Source: Musa acuminata AAA Group (lineage: Eukaryota > Streptophyta > Magnoliopsida > Zingiberales > Musaceae). From it: a stretch of DNA of 64,000 nucleotides. The translations under genes were made by a program, and so were the position numbers. The notes under the pieces are model-generated. The model saw nothing but the letters and a program-made list of their open reading frames with translations. It searched no databases and had not been told where the DNA came from. The DNA is taken from NCBI RefSeq assembly GCF_036884655.1, contig NC_088347.1, positions 18,911,001 to 18,975,000 of the forward strand, given 5' to 3'. The stretch's first letter is position 1; the number at the start of each line of letters is the position of its first letter. Below, piece after piece: positions 46,331 through 58,540 of this stretch.

Positions 46331-49300
46331 CTAATTGCTTTCTCTTGCATAGCCACATGTTTCTTCCACTACAGCAGCCCAAGCAATGGCAACTTTCTCT
46401 GAATACTCGACCTTCTCAACATGCAGAACGCAGAGGACGGAAGCTCATTAGTTCCATTTTACGGATGAGATAACCAATTCGAAGTAAAGCATGATAGCAT
46501 AATTGAAGTAGATGATCTTGTACATTCACACATCAGAGTTAGTGTCACCCGAAAAAGGAGTACACTGAAACGAAAGTGTATACTGTCAGTTAATGCACTT
46601 CACGATGCTAAAATAATGATACATTTTATAGATCCTGATGGATAGAATAGATGATTCAAATTTGTGGTGAAAAATGTCAGCACAAAGTGATCCAACACCC
46701 AGAAAATTGATCGGAAAAGTTTTAGTCTGACACAGTAGGAATCGTGGACAGTTCACTTTTATCTAATTTATTTTCTCTTCTTTTAAGGAAAAACCAATGA
46801 ACAGATGAAGGTCATAATGGCACCACCACCAGCCACACCGATATGGTCTAACAAGGAAACATAATCGTATAACACAATGAAGACACAGTGTTATATTTGC
46901 AAATGCAAGACTAGTGGTGAATGATCAATAGCTTCTCTTTTATAGTCTTCGAGATCATTAAAAAAGATTTGGTGTTTCAGCTATAGGAAAGCCTTTGCCT
47001 TTGCATAGGCACAGTCCAACAAGGCAGTTGAAAGAAAGTCAAACATAGTTTGATGCACATATTTCATCTTTATAATATGAAAATTGCAAAATGAAGAGCA
47101 AGACATACCTGATTTATTAGAAACCCTTTAAGCATGTTTAGAAAATCATCATGCTTCTCTCTATCTAGTCTCTCAAGCTCGTTCCGGTTGTTTTCCTTGC
47201 ATAGAAAACATAACCTGATTATATTCTATATTTTCTGCATATATTTGCAAAGTTCATTATTAATAAGAACAATTGATGTATCATAATTATTTATTCAGAT
47301 GAACTGAACTTGGTTAACAGAGGATAATGGAAATGTAATATAAGAGCATGCATCATATTCATGTTTAGCACCTCATTTTTCTGTCATCTAATGCAGAAAA
47401 CCTACCTATTCATCATCATTACAGTAAGAACAACCTCTCCATGCAAAGTCAACCGAATTAATATATGTTTAAGTTAGGAAAAGAACAAGCAAAAAAGTGC
47501 ATATAAGGAAGAAGTAAAATTAAATATAGGAAATGTGGACATCCTTAAATTCACCCCACAAAAGTCACTATCTATTTAATTTCGACATACTCCTATCTAG
47601 AAAAAAGTTCTTGGTTATCTCCCCCAAAGTCAACATCACCAAGTAGTAACTTCAGCAAGTGCTAATAAGCAAACAACTGCAACATTCGACACAAAAAATG
47701 ATACCTCAATTTGCGTAAGGCGAAGTGGGAAGTACCTTTATCCTTTCATACTCTCCAAGTGCACAGCTTTTAGCATCTTCGGTAACCCTTATTGTTTCGT
47801 TAAGTTCCTCCACTTTGCGGAGTCCTGATCGGTCACCACCAAATATCTTCGAAGATGCAACCTCAAGTTTCTCAACCTTTGCATGCAAAGTTGATAAATC
47901 TGTCATCAGCGTTTGCGCCGTCAATAAAGCACTGGTCCGATCCGAGAATGCACTCTGAACAGCTAACATTACCCCAAGATATTCATGTAGAGTGTCCTGT
48001 CAAAAAGAAATCGGACCAAGGAATAAGGAAAATTTTAGAAGCCAAAATGTCCCTTTTCGAAAATTTTCAAGTTTCACAAATGAGCATATACTATACGATT
48101 GATCTGCATGTTACCAGATGCTTTACGGTTTGAGCATTCAGTTCGCGACACAATCTGCTTGCTTTGACAGCAGCAGTTGCCACACATTTGGCATCAGCTG
48201 ATAGTGTTTTCTGAGAGCTGAATATGGCCTCCTCAGTCTCAAACTTGGTGAGTTTGATGAATGCCAAACCCATTTCTCCCATTGTCTCACCAATATCTTG
48301 TTGTGCTTTCACAAGTGCCTCAACCTGAATCAATGTAAAACTATTCATATTGTATATTACAGAAATGGCATACGATTGAAAGTTCAAATAGCACACAACC
48401 ATGGGGCCATTATGTCCTTGCTGTTTCAGATTCTAGGCATGTTAATTTCTCCCATACAGAACCAAAAACACTTGTGCATGCTAAAGCACGTATCTCTCTT
48501 ATGTCCGGATTATCTATAGTCATGAAAGATTCATAGTCGAAAACCAACTACTATTATGATAATAAGCTTAGATTTTAGGCCAAACGATGACAGCCTATGG
48601 CTGCTTATATTGGACATTTAGCATCAACATTCAAGAAATTTGTTATTACTTTGCGAAGTACCACAAAGTTAAGCCACTTAAAATGATGTAAGGTTATGAT
48701 AAGCACCCAAAGGCATTATGTCCTCGCTATTTCAGATTCTCTAGTCATGATAATTTCTCTCATACAGAACAAAAACCTTCTGTATCAGAACTTAGTTTCA
48801 CGTATACATTTCTTTTTCCTAGGTTATCTATGCACACTTGTCGACCGATTAGGATCCATACACACTTAATTAGGACCCATCATGATATGTATGTATCAAA
48901 TTAGCAAGACTCTAATTCAGATAAAATCGAAAGTGGCACAAGGTAATAATAAAATCACAAACAAAATTGGGATCATCATTAACATTGCAACAATCATGAT
49001 TGATTGTTACCTGTTGAGAAGCTGTGCAGAGCTGCTGCTCGAGGACCTGCATCTTCTCCTTCCTCTCCAAGAACTCTCTATCCTCTTCCACCACCAAGGG
49101 CTTGACCCCTCCCCAATCATTAGCCACCGCCTGCTTCAGCTCCTTAAATATCCTCAACAGGTCCCTCCCCTCCTTCGCCGGCTGCACCACATCCTCCGGC
49201 GCCACTCGACCAGCTGCCGCGTCCCCAAACAGCTGCTTCGGCAACCGCACCGCTCCATCTAGCATCCTCGACGCCACATCGGTGGCCGCCGGCAGCGGCA

Positions 49301-49901
49301 GCTTCCCATGCGCCTGCAAGAACACCCTAAGCTCGTCGCTTCTCCCAATCACGGGATGCTCCGCCAGCCTCCGCAGGTACTTCTCGAGCTCCCACCGCCG
49401 CTGCTCGGCGAACTCGTGCTTCTGCATCACCTGGCCGTCGACGACGCTCTTGTCCGGCCGCTGCGGGATGAAGTACCCCCGGTACGCCTCCGCGAGCCGG
49501 GCGGCGAGAGTGACGACGTCGCGGAACCTCCGTTGGACGCAGAACACCGAAGGGCCGCCATGGCCGACGGCGCGGACCCAGGTGGTGATGGGGTAGGTGA
49601 CGTAGGTGGTGCTGCCAAGGACAGGGGAGTTCGAGGTCTCCTGCATCGTTTCCGGATCCGACACGACGATCCTGAGATAATCCGAGGCGGCGGCGCGCGG
49701 GGGATAGGACCCGCTGCCGGGGGTGGTGACGGCGTTCTGAGGCTCAAAGGTGCTTTTTAAGACGACGTCGGCGTACGATGGCGGTTCGACGAAGAAGGGA
49801 AGGGAGGAGGGTGCGGTGGCGTCGGAGAGGTCGAGGCTCTCCATCTCTTCCCTCACTGCCGGTGATTCCGACGCGAAGAAACCGGTATCTGGGTCCATCA
49901 T
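46331..49901 (-). CDS. SNX2: Sorting nexin 2 (PX-BAR protein of the retromer)
   Basis: Five exons, all joined in phase 0 with GT...AG borders: 49901-49011, 48324-48115, 47996-47736, 47195-47109 and 46411-46331. The product is 509 aa. The start is the first of two ATGs (MMDPDTGFF); the frame continues upstream but has no ATG. The PX domain starts near SDYLRIVVSDPE and includes CVQRRFRDVVTLAARLAEAYRG and IPQRPDKSVV, with the RRF and proline-rich loop that bind PI3P. The C-terminal Vps5/BAR part runs from about QLFGDAAAGRV through the exons VEALVKAQQDIGETMGEM and ENNRNELERLDREKHDDF, ending with EETCGYARESN. Plant SNX2 proteins pair with SNX1 in the sorting-nexin part of retromer at endosomes, recycling vacuolar sorting receptors and PIN carriers. 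It is a little shorter than Arabidopsis SNX2a/b, mostly in the N-terminus. Confidence 0.93.
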
Positions 49902-50439
49902 CGACGAAGCCGAGGAAACGTGAGGAGGCTGGCAGGGGAGAGATGTGGAGGGAGACGACGAAGGGCACGTGGTTGTGTGAGCAAAGCCGAGGTGGTGTAA
50001 AAGGGTTGCCAAAACTCGAGTGCGAGAGGAGACGGGAAGGGGTGGCGCGTGTCACGTGACACTGTACATGGTATTTTAGCTCAAACACGGAGGATTGAGA
50101 AATGACAGAAAGGTTATTATCTTTCAATATATGTCTTTGTCATATTTATTGAATGAAGAAATAAAAATTATTCTATGTGAATATGGATCCAAAATAGATT
50201 ATTATAAATTATTTTTATCCTTTCCATGAAAAGAGATTAATTATTAAATAAAAGTTATCTTATATTATTGATGATCGTGCTTATTTATCTCATATTATTA
50301 ACTTAGGTATTAGATAAATTAGGTTAGAAATTTTGTTTTTAATCTTAAGTGATAACTCGAGAGCTTGATGTTTCTATCTTGGAGGTACCATGAACAATCT
50401 TATGTATACATGTCTGAACTATGTCAGATTGACCTAGAC
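49902..50439. other. SNX2 leader and promoter region
   Basis: The first roughly 150 bp are GC-rich SNX2 leader. A 'gtcacgtgac' palindrome at 50051-50060 contains a CACGTG G-box. The rest is AT-rich with no gene. Confidence 0.5.
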
Positions 50440-51260
50440 ATTAATGATATCTTCCCTTAATATTTTTATCGTTAGAAGGAAAGGAATATCGTATATTGGT
50501 GCATCCACAGTACTTTCACCCTAGGGAGATGGTATTCACCCTCTCCGCATATTGGTGCATCCAACTTTGTGCAAACTTTAATATGATACTAGTGCCAATT
50601 CAATGACCCTAGTCTCTCACTCTCAGAGATGATCTTGGGCCATCTCTTTGTTCTTACTAAGGTGTTCTTAAACCTCACTCAGCAAGTACAAGCGCTAATA
50701 GGCATAATACAGGTTATCACTTCGCTTTTGTCTAAACTGGTCTAACAAGCAATGCCATCAACTCAATTGTAGTCCCTAGTTCTACTCCCATTGGCACTCA
50801 CCGAGATTTTCTGACTCGACGTGGTGCCGACATATTAGGAGAGCCCAAGGTTTGTCAAATCATCACCCGAGGTGGATTTCGATTCCTGACCGTGGAATTT
50901 AGTGGACCGTACCACTCTCACTTTGCCCTACCTGAATGAGATTGAGTCAGTTAGCTTGATAGAGGATTCCTTATCGATTGAGATTGAGTCACTATGATAG
51001 ATGAACCAATGTTTAGAGAAGCGATGAGAATTCCAACAATAAAAAAACAAAAGGAGGTGCTAGTTGTCCCCACCTTGGGTTGATCGTTGTTCACCTAGAA
51101 ATCCAAGAGGAACTAATTCTAATATATTTTCGTCTCCCATTTTTGTAAGTGTTCGATGGTAATACCGATCCAATGGAGCATATTGTAGTGTTCTGTGCCT
51201 AAATATCATTATATGGCATCTCGGACACCTTAATGTATCATACCTTCTTGACCATGTTAA
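50440..51260 (+). pseudogene. Tat-type gypsy gag remnant
   Basis: The plus strand near 51.14-51.26 kb reads, with stops, VFDGNTDPMEHIVVF, then SLYGISDTLMYHTFLTML. This matches the conserved gag core of Tat-lineage Ty3/gypsy elements (DG-TDP-EH---F ... YG-SDA-MC--F--TL). Upstream sequence from about 50.44 kb looks like the gag N-terminal part but is too decayed to outline. It stops abruptly at the copia LTR end at 51261. Confidence 0.6.
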
Positions 51261-54200
51261 TATAGAAAAATCTAGGGGCCGACATCACATGTGCAGGGAA
51301 AGAACATAAAATAAAATCTCCAATTTTCCAAAGAAGTGTTCGTCGTTGTGTGAAGATTGATGTGTAAAAATCGTAAAATCGAAAACTGCGTATATGAAGA
51401 TCGTGTTACCTAGGGAGATCGTATATCTCTGAATCATTGCAGATCTGTAGGAGAGGGTGAAGGAGACCAAGCGCCATCCTCTCTAGCTGTGATCCACACA
51501 GTATAGCTATGACGATGCTTCTCAAATCTCCAGGCCTGCTATATGAGGAGAATAATGGGAGAGGAGAATAGGAGGTGGTAATAAAGAGAGGCTCTAGCCT
51601 ATGAATCTTTAGTTCCCTCCTATTTATAGAGGTCCCCTATCAACTTAACCCTAATGGATCCTATCCTATTAGGTATTGGATCTCCATCTTGTTGAATCTT
51701 GAATTTTGATGATGAAACCAATTGATAGTATTTATGATTTGATCTATGTTTTGAGTGACGTAGGAAGCTTCGATCAAGGAGAGACAATTAAGGCAGGAAG
51801 AATCATGTTGGGCGGGAATGGAACATGTCAGAAGATTAGACATCGAGCCGGAGGATCGATCGATGTATTGGCAGAAGGCTTCGGGCCATGGGTTCAGGCA
51901 TCAGGCCAAGAAGAGCAGAAATTGCATCAAGAAAATTGGAGTTGCGGAGGTAAACTGGCCGATTGGGTAATATGCCGCAAAAGAGGATGATGCGCCGAAG
52001 AATCGGACGAAGCGTCAATGAACCAATGACATGCCGGACAACATTTGATTTAAGCCTTATAATAATTATCTAGATCGAAGTAGGTTTTAAGTGTGCAGGA
52101 TTAACGATAGTGATCAAGGTTTAAAGTAAAATGAAGTCCCGGAGTCAAGAATGAGATTTCGTTGAGAGTTCGAGAGTTCGTCGGAAGTCCGAACGTTCGT
52201 CGGTTGTTCTATCGAAATTGATCGAGAAGTCCAGGAGCTTGCTAGAGAAGCTCGTCGAAACTCGCCAAGAAGATTGCCGTGAAGTCTAGGAGCTTGTCGG
52301 GAGTCCGTTGGAACATTGTCGAGAGATTGTCGGAAGTTCGCCGGAAGATCACCCGAAGCTCGCCGGAATAAATTAGACTTATTTAGCTTAGTGTATGCCT
52401 TAAATTTCATAGTTAGTACATAATTAGATTAGAATTGGGCCAACTTAATTAGGGGCCAATTGGGCCCAAGGTAAGCTATGTTGGGCCAAGTAAAAGGCTC
52501 AAACAGTGACCCAACATGTGGAATCATCGTGGCACAATCTCTGAGACTATGTCAGGCGGTGGTACCGCCCAGACTCAGTCTCCGAGACTGTCAGGTGGTG
52601 GTACCGCCAGTCTAGGCAATAGTACCATCCAGACACAGTCTCCTAAGTGGTGGTACCGTCAGATTGGGCGATGGTACCACCCAGTGTCAATGCTGCAAGC
52701 GGTGGTACTGCCAGGACCCAGGAAACCTGAGATGAGACATTTTTAGGCTCCAAGTTTGAATCAACTTAAGGCCTATAAATACCCCTCTTATCCTTGGATA
52801 ACACACACACACACACAACTGAGAGCAAAAAGAAAAGAAAACGCTATTTTAATATTGTGTGAACTCCTCAAACTCTAAAGTGTTAGTCTTACTTAAGAGA
52901 GGAGTGAAGGGGGGGTTGTAAAGGTTCTCTCCTAAACCTGTCGAAACGAGAATCAAGTTATAAGGGTAGTTGATCTTTGCCCATTGAAGGAAGATCGTTA
53001 GTAGATGTCGGTGGCCTCGATCGAAGAGGAATCGGTGGAGTGAATATAGGTCACAACGATCGAACCACTATAAAAATCTGGTTTGCATTTCTTTTGAGCA
53101 ATTTACCTTTACTTCAAACTACTTTACTTTCACTACACTTCCATATGCTTTCAAGTTAAACTAACATTTCCGAAATCAATTTTTATCGTACGAAGTTTTT
53201 CAAACCGATGTGTTTTATCCGCTGTACTAATTCACCCCCCCCTCTTAGTGTTGACTCATTCCTAACACATCCAACTACCTAAGCCTCTTATATTAGTGGA
53301 TCTGTATCCAATAATCTCTCATTGACTCTTATTAGATCTCTACCATAGGATCCAGTAATTTAGTGACTTATTGGATATCCAATAAGATATAGGCTTCGAC
53401 GGATATCTCATATCCGAACCTCTACTCATCACAACGCCTACCATATGTGTGTGACCCTCTAGGCCCAATATCGAGCTAGCCGTGAGTCATACCTGTCAGA
53501 ACTCCTTCTGGCTCAGTAAATTATTATCTCCATAATAATTCACTCGACTCATTGATTGCGGGCGTACTAGGCCACTACGTCGTAGTCCCTAGACAATACA
53601 GGAGAATTCAATCCATTAGACATGTTTGTCCTCAGTTATCGCATACCTATAGTCTCTCATCCATCTAATACCTTAAAGACTCTATACTGGGCATGCTATT
53701 GTCAGGCCCATACAGTTTCTACTCAAGTCTCGCTCTAATCAGATTCTCTCAAAGAACTCTTTCTTTCTCAATCCGAATGACCATAGCTAGAGATTTATCT
53801 AAGCAAGACCATATGGGATATTCCTCTCATGACACCAAGAGCGGATGATCCTCTATCGACACTCAATAGCCTTCATAAGGCTGGCTACCACTCCCGATGA
53901 CCGACTGTGCTAGATTTAGAACATCCAAACCTATAAGTTCGGTATTAAAGAGTAGAGCACTCATACAGAACATCCTTGGTGTCTCAAGTATAAGGACCAG
54001 GTATACCACTGAGACAATGGAATCACTGCTTGACAATGAGGCATTATTAACCATCCAATATTTCATGAGCGGATCAATCAGTAAACTCATTCTCCAATGA
54101 GCACCTCCATTGTATCCTCCACACGAGCAGCTATGAGACCAGCTGTCTCCATCATATGGATGGGTATATAGCACACTAGTCTGTCCAGTTATCTCGATGT

Positions 54201-54454
54201 CCCTCTCGAGTAACCTATGACCAGGATTATTTAAGGTCTGTGTTTTAAGGTGAATCGGTCTCATTATTGTGATCTCATCATGATCCGATTCCTATTGTAC
54301 AGATACATGGACATCATAATATATGTATATGTATATGCAACAATCAATATAAAGTAATAAAATATCAAATAATAATAATAAACAAAAAGATTGCGTGTCA
54401 AGTCACACGTGCCATCACTCACGTGATTGGCTCGCAAGACACCTATGACTAGCA
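51261..54454 (-). mobile_element. Copia LTR (3' LTR of a minus-strand element), split by a solo LTR
   Basis: On the minus strand it starts TGCTAGTCATAGGTG at 54454, right after a weak purine tract, and ends near 51261 in a sequence aligned with the LTR end at 55512. Without the 1,578-bp solo LTR and its duplication it is about 1.6 kb. It shares the 'ctctataaataggagg' TATA region with the plus-strand copy at 55071-55512, and its first roughly 510 bp with 25139-25646. Confidence 0.8.
51690..53267 (+). mobile_element. Solo LTR of the Sirevirus-like family (1,578 bp)
   Basis: It starts TGTTGAATCTTG and ends TCATTCCTAACA, flanked by CATCT (51685-51689) and CATCC (53268-53272), a 5-bp duplication with one mismatch. 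It is related to the left LTR (3363-5895) through 'gagtgacg(c/t)agga(t/a)gcttcgatca' and 'ttcgggcc', but its repeat region uses 'ggtggtaccgcc' in place of the 'ggtgcaacc' core. TATA box at 52774-52781, an AC microsatellite just downstream, and a C8 run near the end. No internal region remains, so it is the product of LTR-LTR recombination. Confidence 0.9.
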
Positions 54455-55070
54455 ATCTCCCAATTGACCTAAAGTAAATTATCTCTATGTATGATTCTCA
54501 TTATAACCCTATGACGCTCAAAGATAACTTGAGACAACAACTTTATCAGTGAATCTACGATATTATCTTCGGATGAAACTTTTTCTACTACATCTCCTCA
54601 GGTAACGATCTCTCTGATCAGGTGGAACCTCCTTAGAACGTGCTTAGACTTTTGATATGAGACCTGGGTTCCTTCGCTTGAGCAATCGCCCCGTTGTTGT
54701 CGTAATATAAGGGAATCGACTCCTCGTTGCCCGGCACGACTCCCAAATCTATGATGAACTTCTTCATCCAAACTCCCTCCTTTGCTGCCTTTGCTATAGT
54801 AATGTACTCCGCCTCTATGGTTGAGTCAGCAATAGTATCTTGCTTAGAACTCTTCCAGCATACTGCTCCTCCATTCAAGGTATACGCATACCCCGAATTC
54901 GACTTGCTATCATCGACATCGGACTACAAACTCGAGTCCATGTAGCCTTTAACCCTGAAGCTACTACATCCATATACTAGTAAAAGATCCTTAATGCTTC
55001 TCAAGTACTTAAGGATGCACTTTACTACTTTCTAGTGCTCTAAGCTTGGATCCGCCTGATCTTTGCTTGT
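54455..55070 (-). pseudogene. Copia RNase H remnant
   Basis: The minus strand encodes KCILKYLRSIKDLLLVYG and the RNase H segment [21 protein letters not shown] with [15 protein letters not shown], followed by [20 protein letters not shown], the C-terminal part of Ty1/copia pol. A frame shift after HIKS breaks the frame. It belongs to the minus-strand element whose 3' LTR follows at 54454. It is cut off near 55070 by the plus-strand LTR fragment. Confidence 0.85.
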
Positions 55071-55512
55071 GACTGACAGTTATGGCTCACGGCCAGCTCG
55101 ATATTGGGCCTAGAGGGTCACACATATATGGTAGGCATTGCGATGAGTAGAGGTTCGGATATGAGATATCCGACGGAGCCCTTGTCTTATTGGATGTAGA
55201 TCCAATACCCACTAGGGGAGGACCCATTAGGGTTTGATAGGGGACCTCTATAAATAGGAGGGATTCAGAGCTAGAGAGGAGGATGCTAGAGAGGAGGACG
55301 CTTGGCCTCCTTCACCCTCTCCTAAGGATCTGCAAGGAAACAGAGATATACGATCTCCCTCGGTAACACAATCTACTCTATATGCAGTTTTAAGTTTCGC
55401 GGATTTTGCGCATCAATCTTCGCACGACGATGAACATCTCTTTAGGAATCGAGGAATTTGTTTTCTTATTCTTCCGATGCGCATGTGATGTCACCCCCAA
55501 GATTTCCCAACA
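55071..55512 (+). mobile_element. Truncated 5' LTR of a second copia copy
   Basis: It aligns with the inner part of the 51261-54454 LTR and ends TTTCCCAACA directly before a primer-binding site. TATA box at 55249-55256. The first roughly 1.1 kb of the LTR is missing, so the left border is a truncation and not an LTR terminus. Confidence 0.8.
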
Positions 55513-55513
55513 A

Positions 55514-55525
55514 TGGTATCAGAGC
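55514..55525 (+). promoter_or_regulatory. Primer-binding site (initiator Met tRNA type)
   Basis: TGGTATCAGAGC lies one base inside the LTR end, matching the initiator methionine tRNA 3' end. Confidence 0.92.
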
Positions 55526-56466
55526 CAAGTTGTTCATGCGAATGATTGGTTTTGAACTGCGTGTGTTGTGTTTAGGAATAAAAACTTTTTACGTCAAAAT
55601 CGTTGACGCAATAGTGAGAAAGCACAGCAACAGTTGTTGCCCTCGATCTACTTGCCTGTAGCGCAACCGTAGGCAGGCAGCACAGGGGCTGCGTCTGCAG
55701 CAACCGGCCGGCGGCCTGCTTGCAGCAGGCTTGCGTCCGGCGGGGCTAGCAGCCCACGGCCAGAAGCGCCTGCGGCCGCTTCTCCCGCGGGGTGAGGCGC
55801 CACAGGGCAGCGGCGCCTGCCGCCGTTGCTCCCGCGAGCGAAACCCCCCCGCAAAGGGTGGCCGCCCGGCGGGACAACACCGCATGCGGGCATTGCCCCG
55901 CCAGTAGAACCGCCCGCGAAGGCGGCGGCGCCCACCTGCAGCGGCAGCGCCACCAGCGGGCGTGCCGCCTGCAGGCGAGGGCGCCCGCCGCATAGACCGC
56001 CGCCAGCAGGGTGGCGGCGGCAGCAGCAAAGGGCAGTAGGGCATTAGGGTTTTCTGGGCAAAAGATAGTTTTACCCCTCCGAATTTGAGAAATTTCATTT
56101 TTTGTCTTTTATCCAAATTATGAAAATACCCCTATGAATTCAGAAATTTCCTATATGTCCCTGATTTCATAAAATACTAATTAATTAAATTGTTTAGTTG
56201 ATTATTATTTTTTATCATTATCTAGTAGTCCTATATGATGATGATTATTTATACATGTGATGTATGATGTGTGGACGGATGATCATGAACCGTGTGATGT
56301 GTGTACTTGTGATTATTATTATTGAGGTCTACGAGCCTCCATTATATTTCTCATTTATTGTCGGGCCTGCGTGCCTATGATTAAGTTGTAATTGCATGAG
56401 GAGGCACAGCGGGAGCGTGGATGCGATAACGGGACCCACGATACAGACGATCGCGATGCATAAAGA
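55526..56466 (+). mobile_element. 5' leader of the second copia copy, with GC-rich core
   Basis: After the primer-binding site comes leader sequence with an extremely GC-rich core (about 55.66-56.04 kb: repeats of gccgc/ggcgg and 'ctgcagc' types), then AT-rich sequence. Frames on both strands are by-products of composition; no gag motif is seen. The element is cut by the Sirevirus-like insertion at 56467. Confidence 0.55.
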
Positions 56467-58526
56467 TGTTAGGATCGAGAGCACTAAGAGGGGGGGGGGG
56501 GGGGGGGGTGAATTAGTGCAGCGGAAATCTTACAGCAATTTAAAACCGAAAGGTGCGTTCGTTCAATAAAATCTATTATGATGCAAAAGCCGATTCACAG
56601 TTTGTATTTAAGCGCAGTTTGCGTCTAAGCGCAGATTGCGTCTAAGAGCAGTTTACGTCTAAACGCAGTTTACGTCTAAACGCAGTTTTACGTCTAAACT
56701 CAGTTTTACGTCTAAACGCAGTTTTACGTCTGAACGCAGTTTTGCGTCTGAACGCAGTTTTGCGTCTGAACGTAGTTTTACGTCTGAACGCAGTTTTGCG
56801 TCTAAACGTGGTTTTACGTCTAAACACAGTTTGGCGTCTAAACGCAGTTTTACGTCTAAACACAGAAACTGAACTTTGAAAATCTTTTTGTGAATGTGCA
56901 GAAAGCAGTTCGCAGTTATGAATGGAATCAAAGCGTAAGCGTAAACTGCGATGTAAAGATCGTATGAAAACACCGATTTACGTCTCAATACAGATTCGGA
57001 AAGATATGAACTTAGAGAATCGTTTGTAAAAGCGCAGAGGGCAGTAGCTATGTAGGAGGTTTGCAGTAATGATAAAGTGCTAAAAAATAAACGCAAACCA
57101 GAGATTTAGAGTGGTTCGGTCAGTCTTGACCTACTCCACTTTTGGCTTCCTCCACCGATGAGGTTGCCGACGTCAACTAGAGGCCTTCCTTCAATAGGCG
57201 AAGGCCAACTGCCCTTTTACAGTTTCTCTCCTTTTGACAGGCTCAGGAGATAACCTTTACAGATCCTTTCTCTCCTCTCTTTACAACTCAAGACTTTGAA
57301 GAACAGAAAGAGGAGAACTTTTGGACTTTACACAATTTTGAGCTCTTAGAATCACAGAAAAGATCTGAAATTCGGAGTGGATCTGTACCCTTTCTGTGCT
57401 GAACGGGTGGGGTATTTATAGGCCCCAACCCAGTTCAAATTTGGAGCTCAAAACGATCAAATCCCGGAATTCCGGGATCAGGCGGTTGCACCTCTTGACT
57501 GGAGAGGTTGCACCGCTTGGCAGAGCTCGAAGACTGAGCTCAGGCGGATGCACCTCTCTGTCAGGGGTGGTTGCACCTTTCTGCCAGAGCTCGAAGACCG
57601 AGCTCAGGCGGTGCATCTCCTGACCAGAGAGGTTGCACCTCTCTGCCAGAGGTGGTTGCACCTCTCTACCAGAGGTGGTTGTACCTCTCTGCCAGAGCTC
57701 GAAGACCAAGCTCAGGCGGTGCACCACCTGTCCAGAGAGGTTGCTCCTCTCTGCCAGAGCTCGAAGACCGAGCTCGGTGGTTGCACCTCTTGGCAGAGCT
57801 CGAAACTTGAGCTCTGGCGGTGCTACCTCTTGACAGAGGAGGTTGCACCGCCCAATCTCGCTTGGAGATTGAGCCCTGGGCGGTTGCACCTCTTGGCTGG
57901 GGAGGTTGCACCGCTTGGCTGGGGCAGTTGCACCGCCCAGTCTCACTGGGAGATATATCCTGGGCGGTTGCACCGCTTGGCTGGGGCGGTTGCACCGCCC
58001 ACAGCACCTTGGGTCCGAATGGGTTGAACCATTCGACCTAATTTGAGTTCTTCAGGGGCCCAATTGCCCCAGGATTAAGCTAATGGGATCACCTCCCATT
58101 CCTAACTTAATCAACGTGCTAACTACGATTAAATCTAAGACAATTTCTGCAGCTTTGCTTCGGTACGTCAATCGCTTCTTCCGGCGAGTTTCCGGCGAAC
58201 TTCCGTCGATCATCCGATGAACCCTCGGTGATGCTTCTGCGGACTTCCGGCAAACTCCTGGATTTTGCGACGATTCACTTGGCAAGTTCCGACGAGCTTC
58301 GCTTGGCAAGCTTCCGGACTTCTCGGATCTGTTCTTGCAGAACCTCCGACGACCGTCCGAACTTCCGTCGAACTCTCGAACTCCCAACGTGATCATGATC
58401 TTGACTCCGGCGCAACTCCTGCTGCTTGTCTAACTTTCATCGTAGTTAATCCTGCACACTTATCTCAACACATAGATTAGACAACAAATGACAATTGACT
58501 TCATCATCAAAATCCGAGATTCAGCA
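56467..58526 (-). mobile_element. 3' LTR of the right Sirevirus-like element (2,060 bp)
   Basis: On the plus strand it runs from TGTTAGGATCGAG to GATTCAGCA, followed by the reverse complement of a polypurine tract. It contains a G19 run (56490-56508), the 18-bp minisatellite (about 56590-56870), the TATA box (57413-57420, minus) and the GC-rich hairpin repeats (about 57475-58020). It is nearly identical to the 62249-64000 LTR, with scattered substitutions and some indels in the repeats. Confidence 0.93.
56590..56870 (-). repeat. 18-bp minisatellite in the 3' LTR
   Basis: Same unit as 5446-5760, reverse orientation, about 15 copies. Confidence 0.9.
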
Positions 58527-58540
58527 ATCTCCCCCTTTTT
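58527..58540 (-). promoter_or_regulatory. 3' polypurine tract of the right element
   Basis: On the minus strand aaaaagggggagat abuts the LTR start TGCTGAATC. A second similar tract (gacaaagggggaga) lies at about 59031-59044. Confidence 0.85.

Noticed and set aside
55589..56116. 175-aa Arg/Gly/Ala-rich protein on the minus strand
   Set aside because: By-product of GC-rich retrotransposon leader sequence; the other frames there are open as well.
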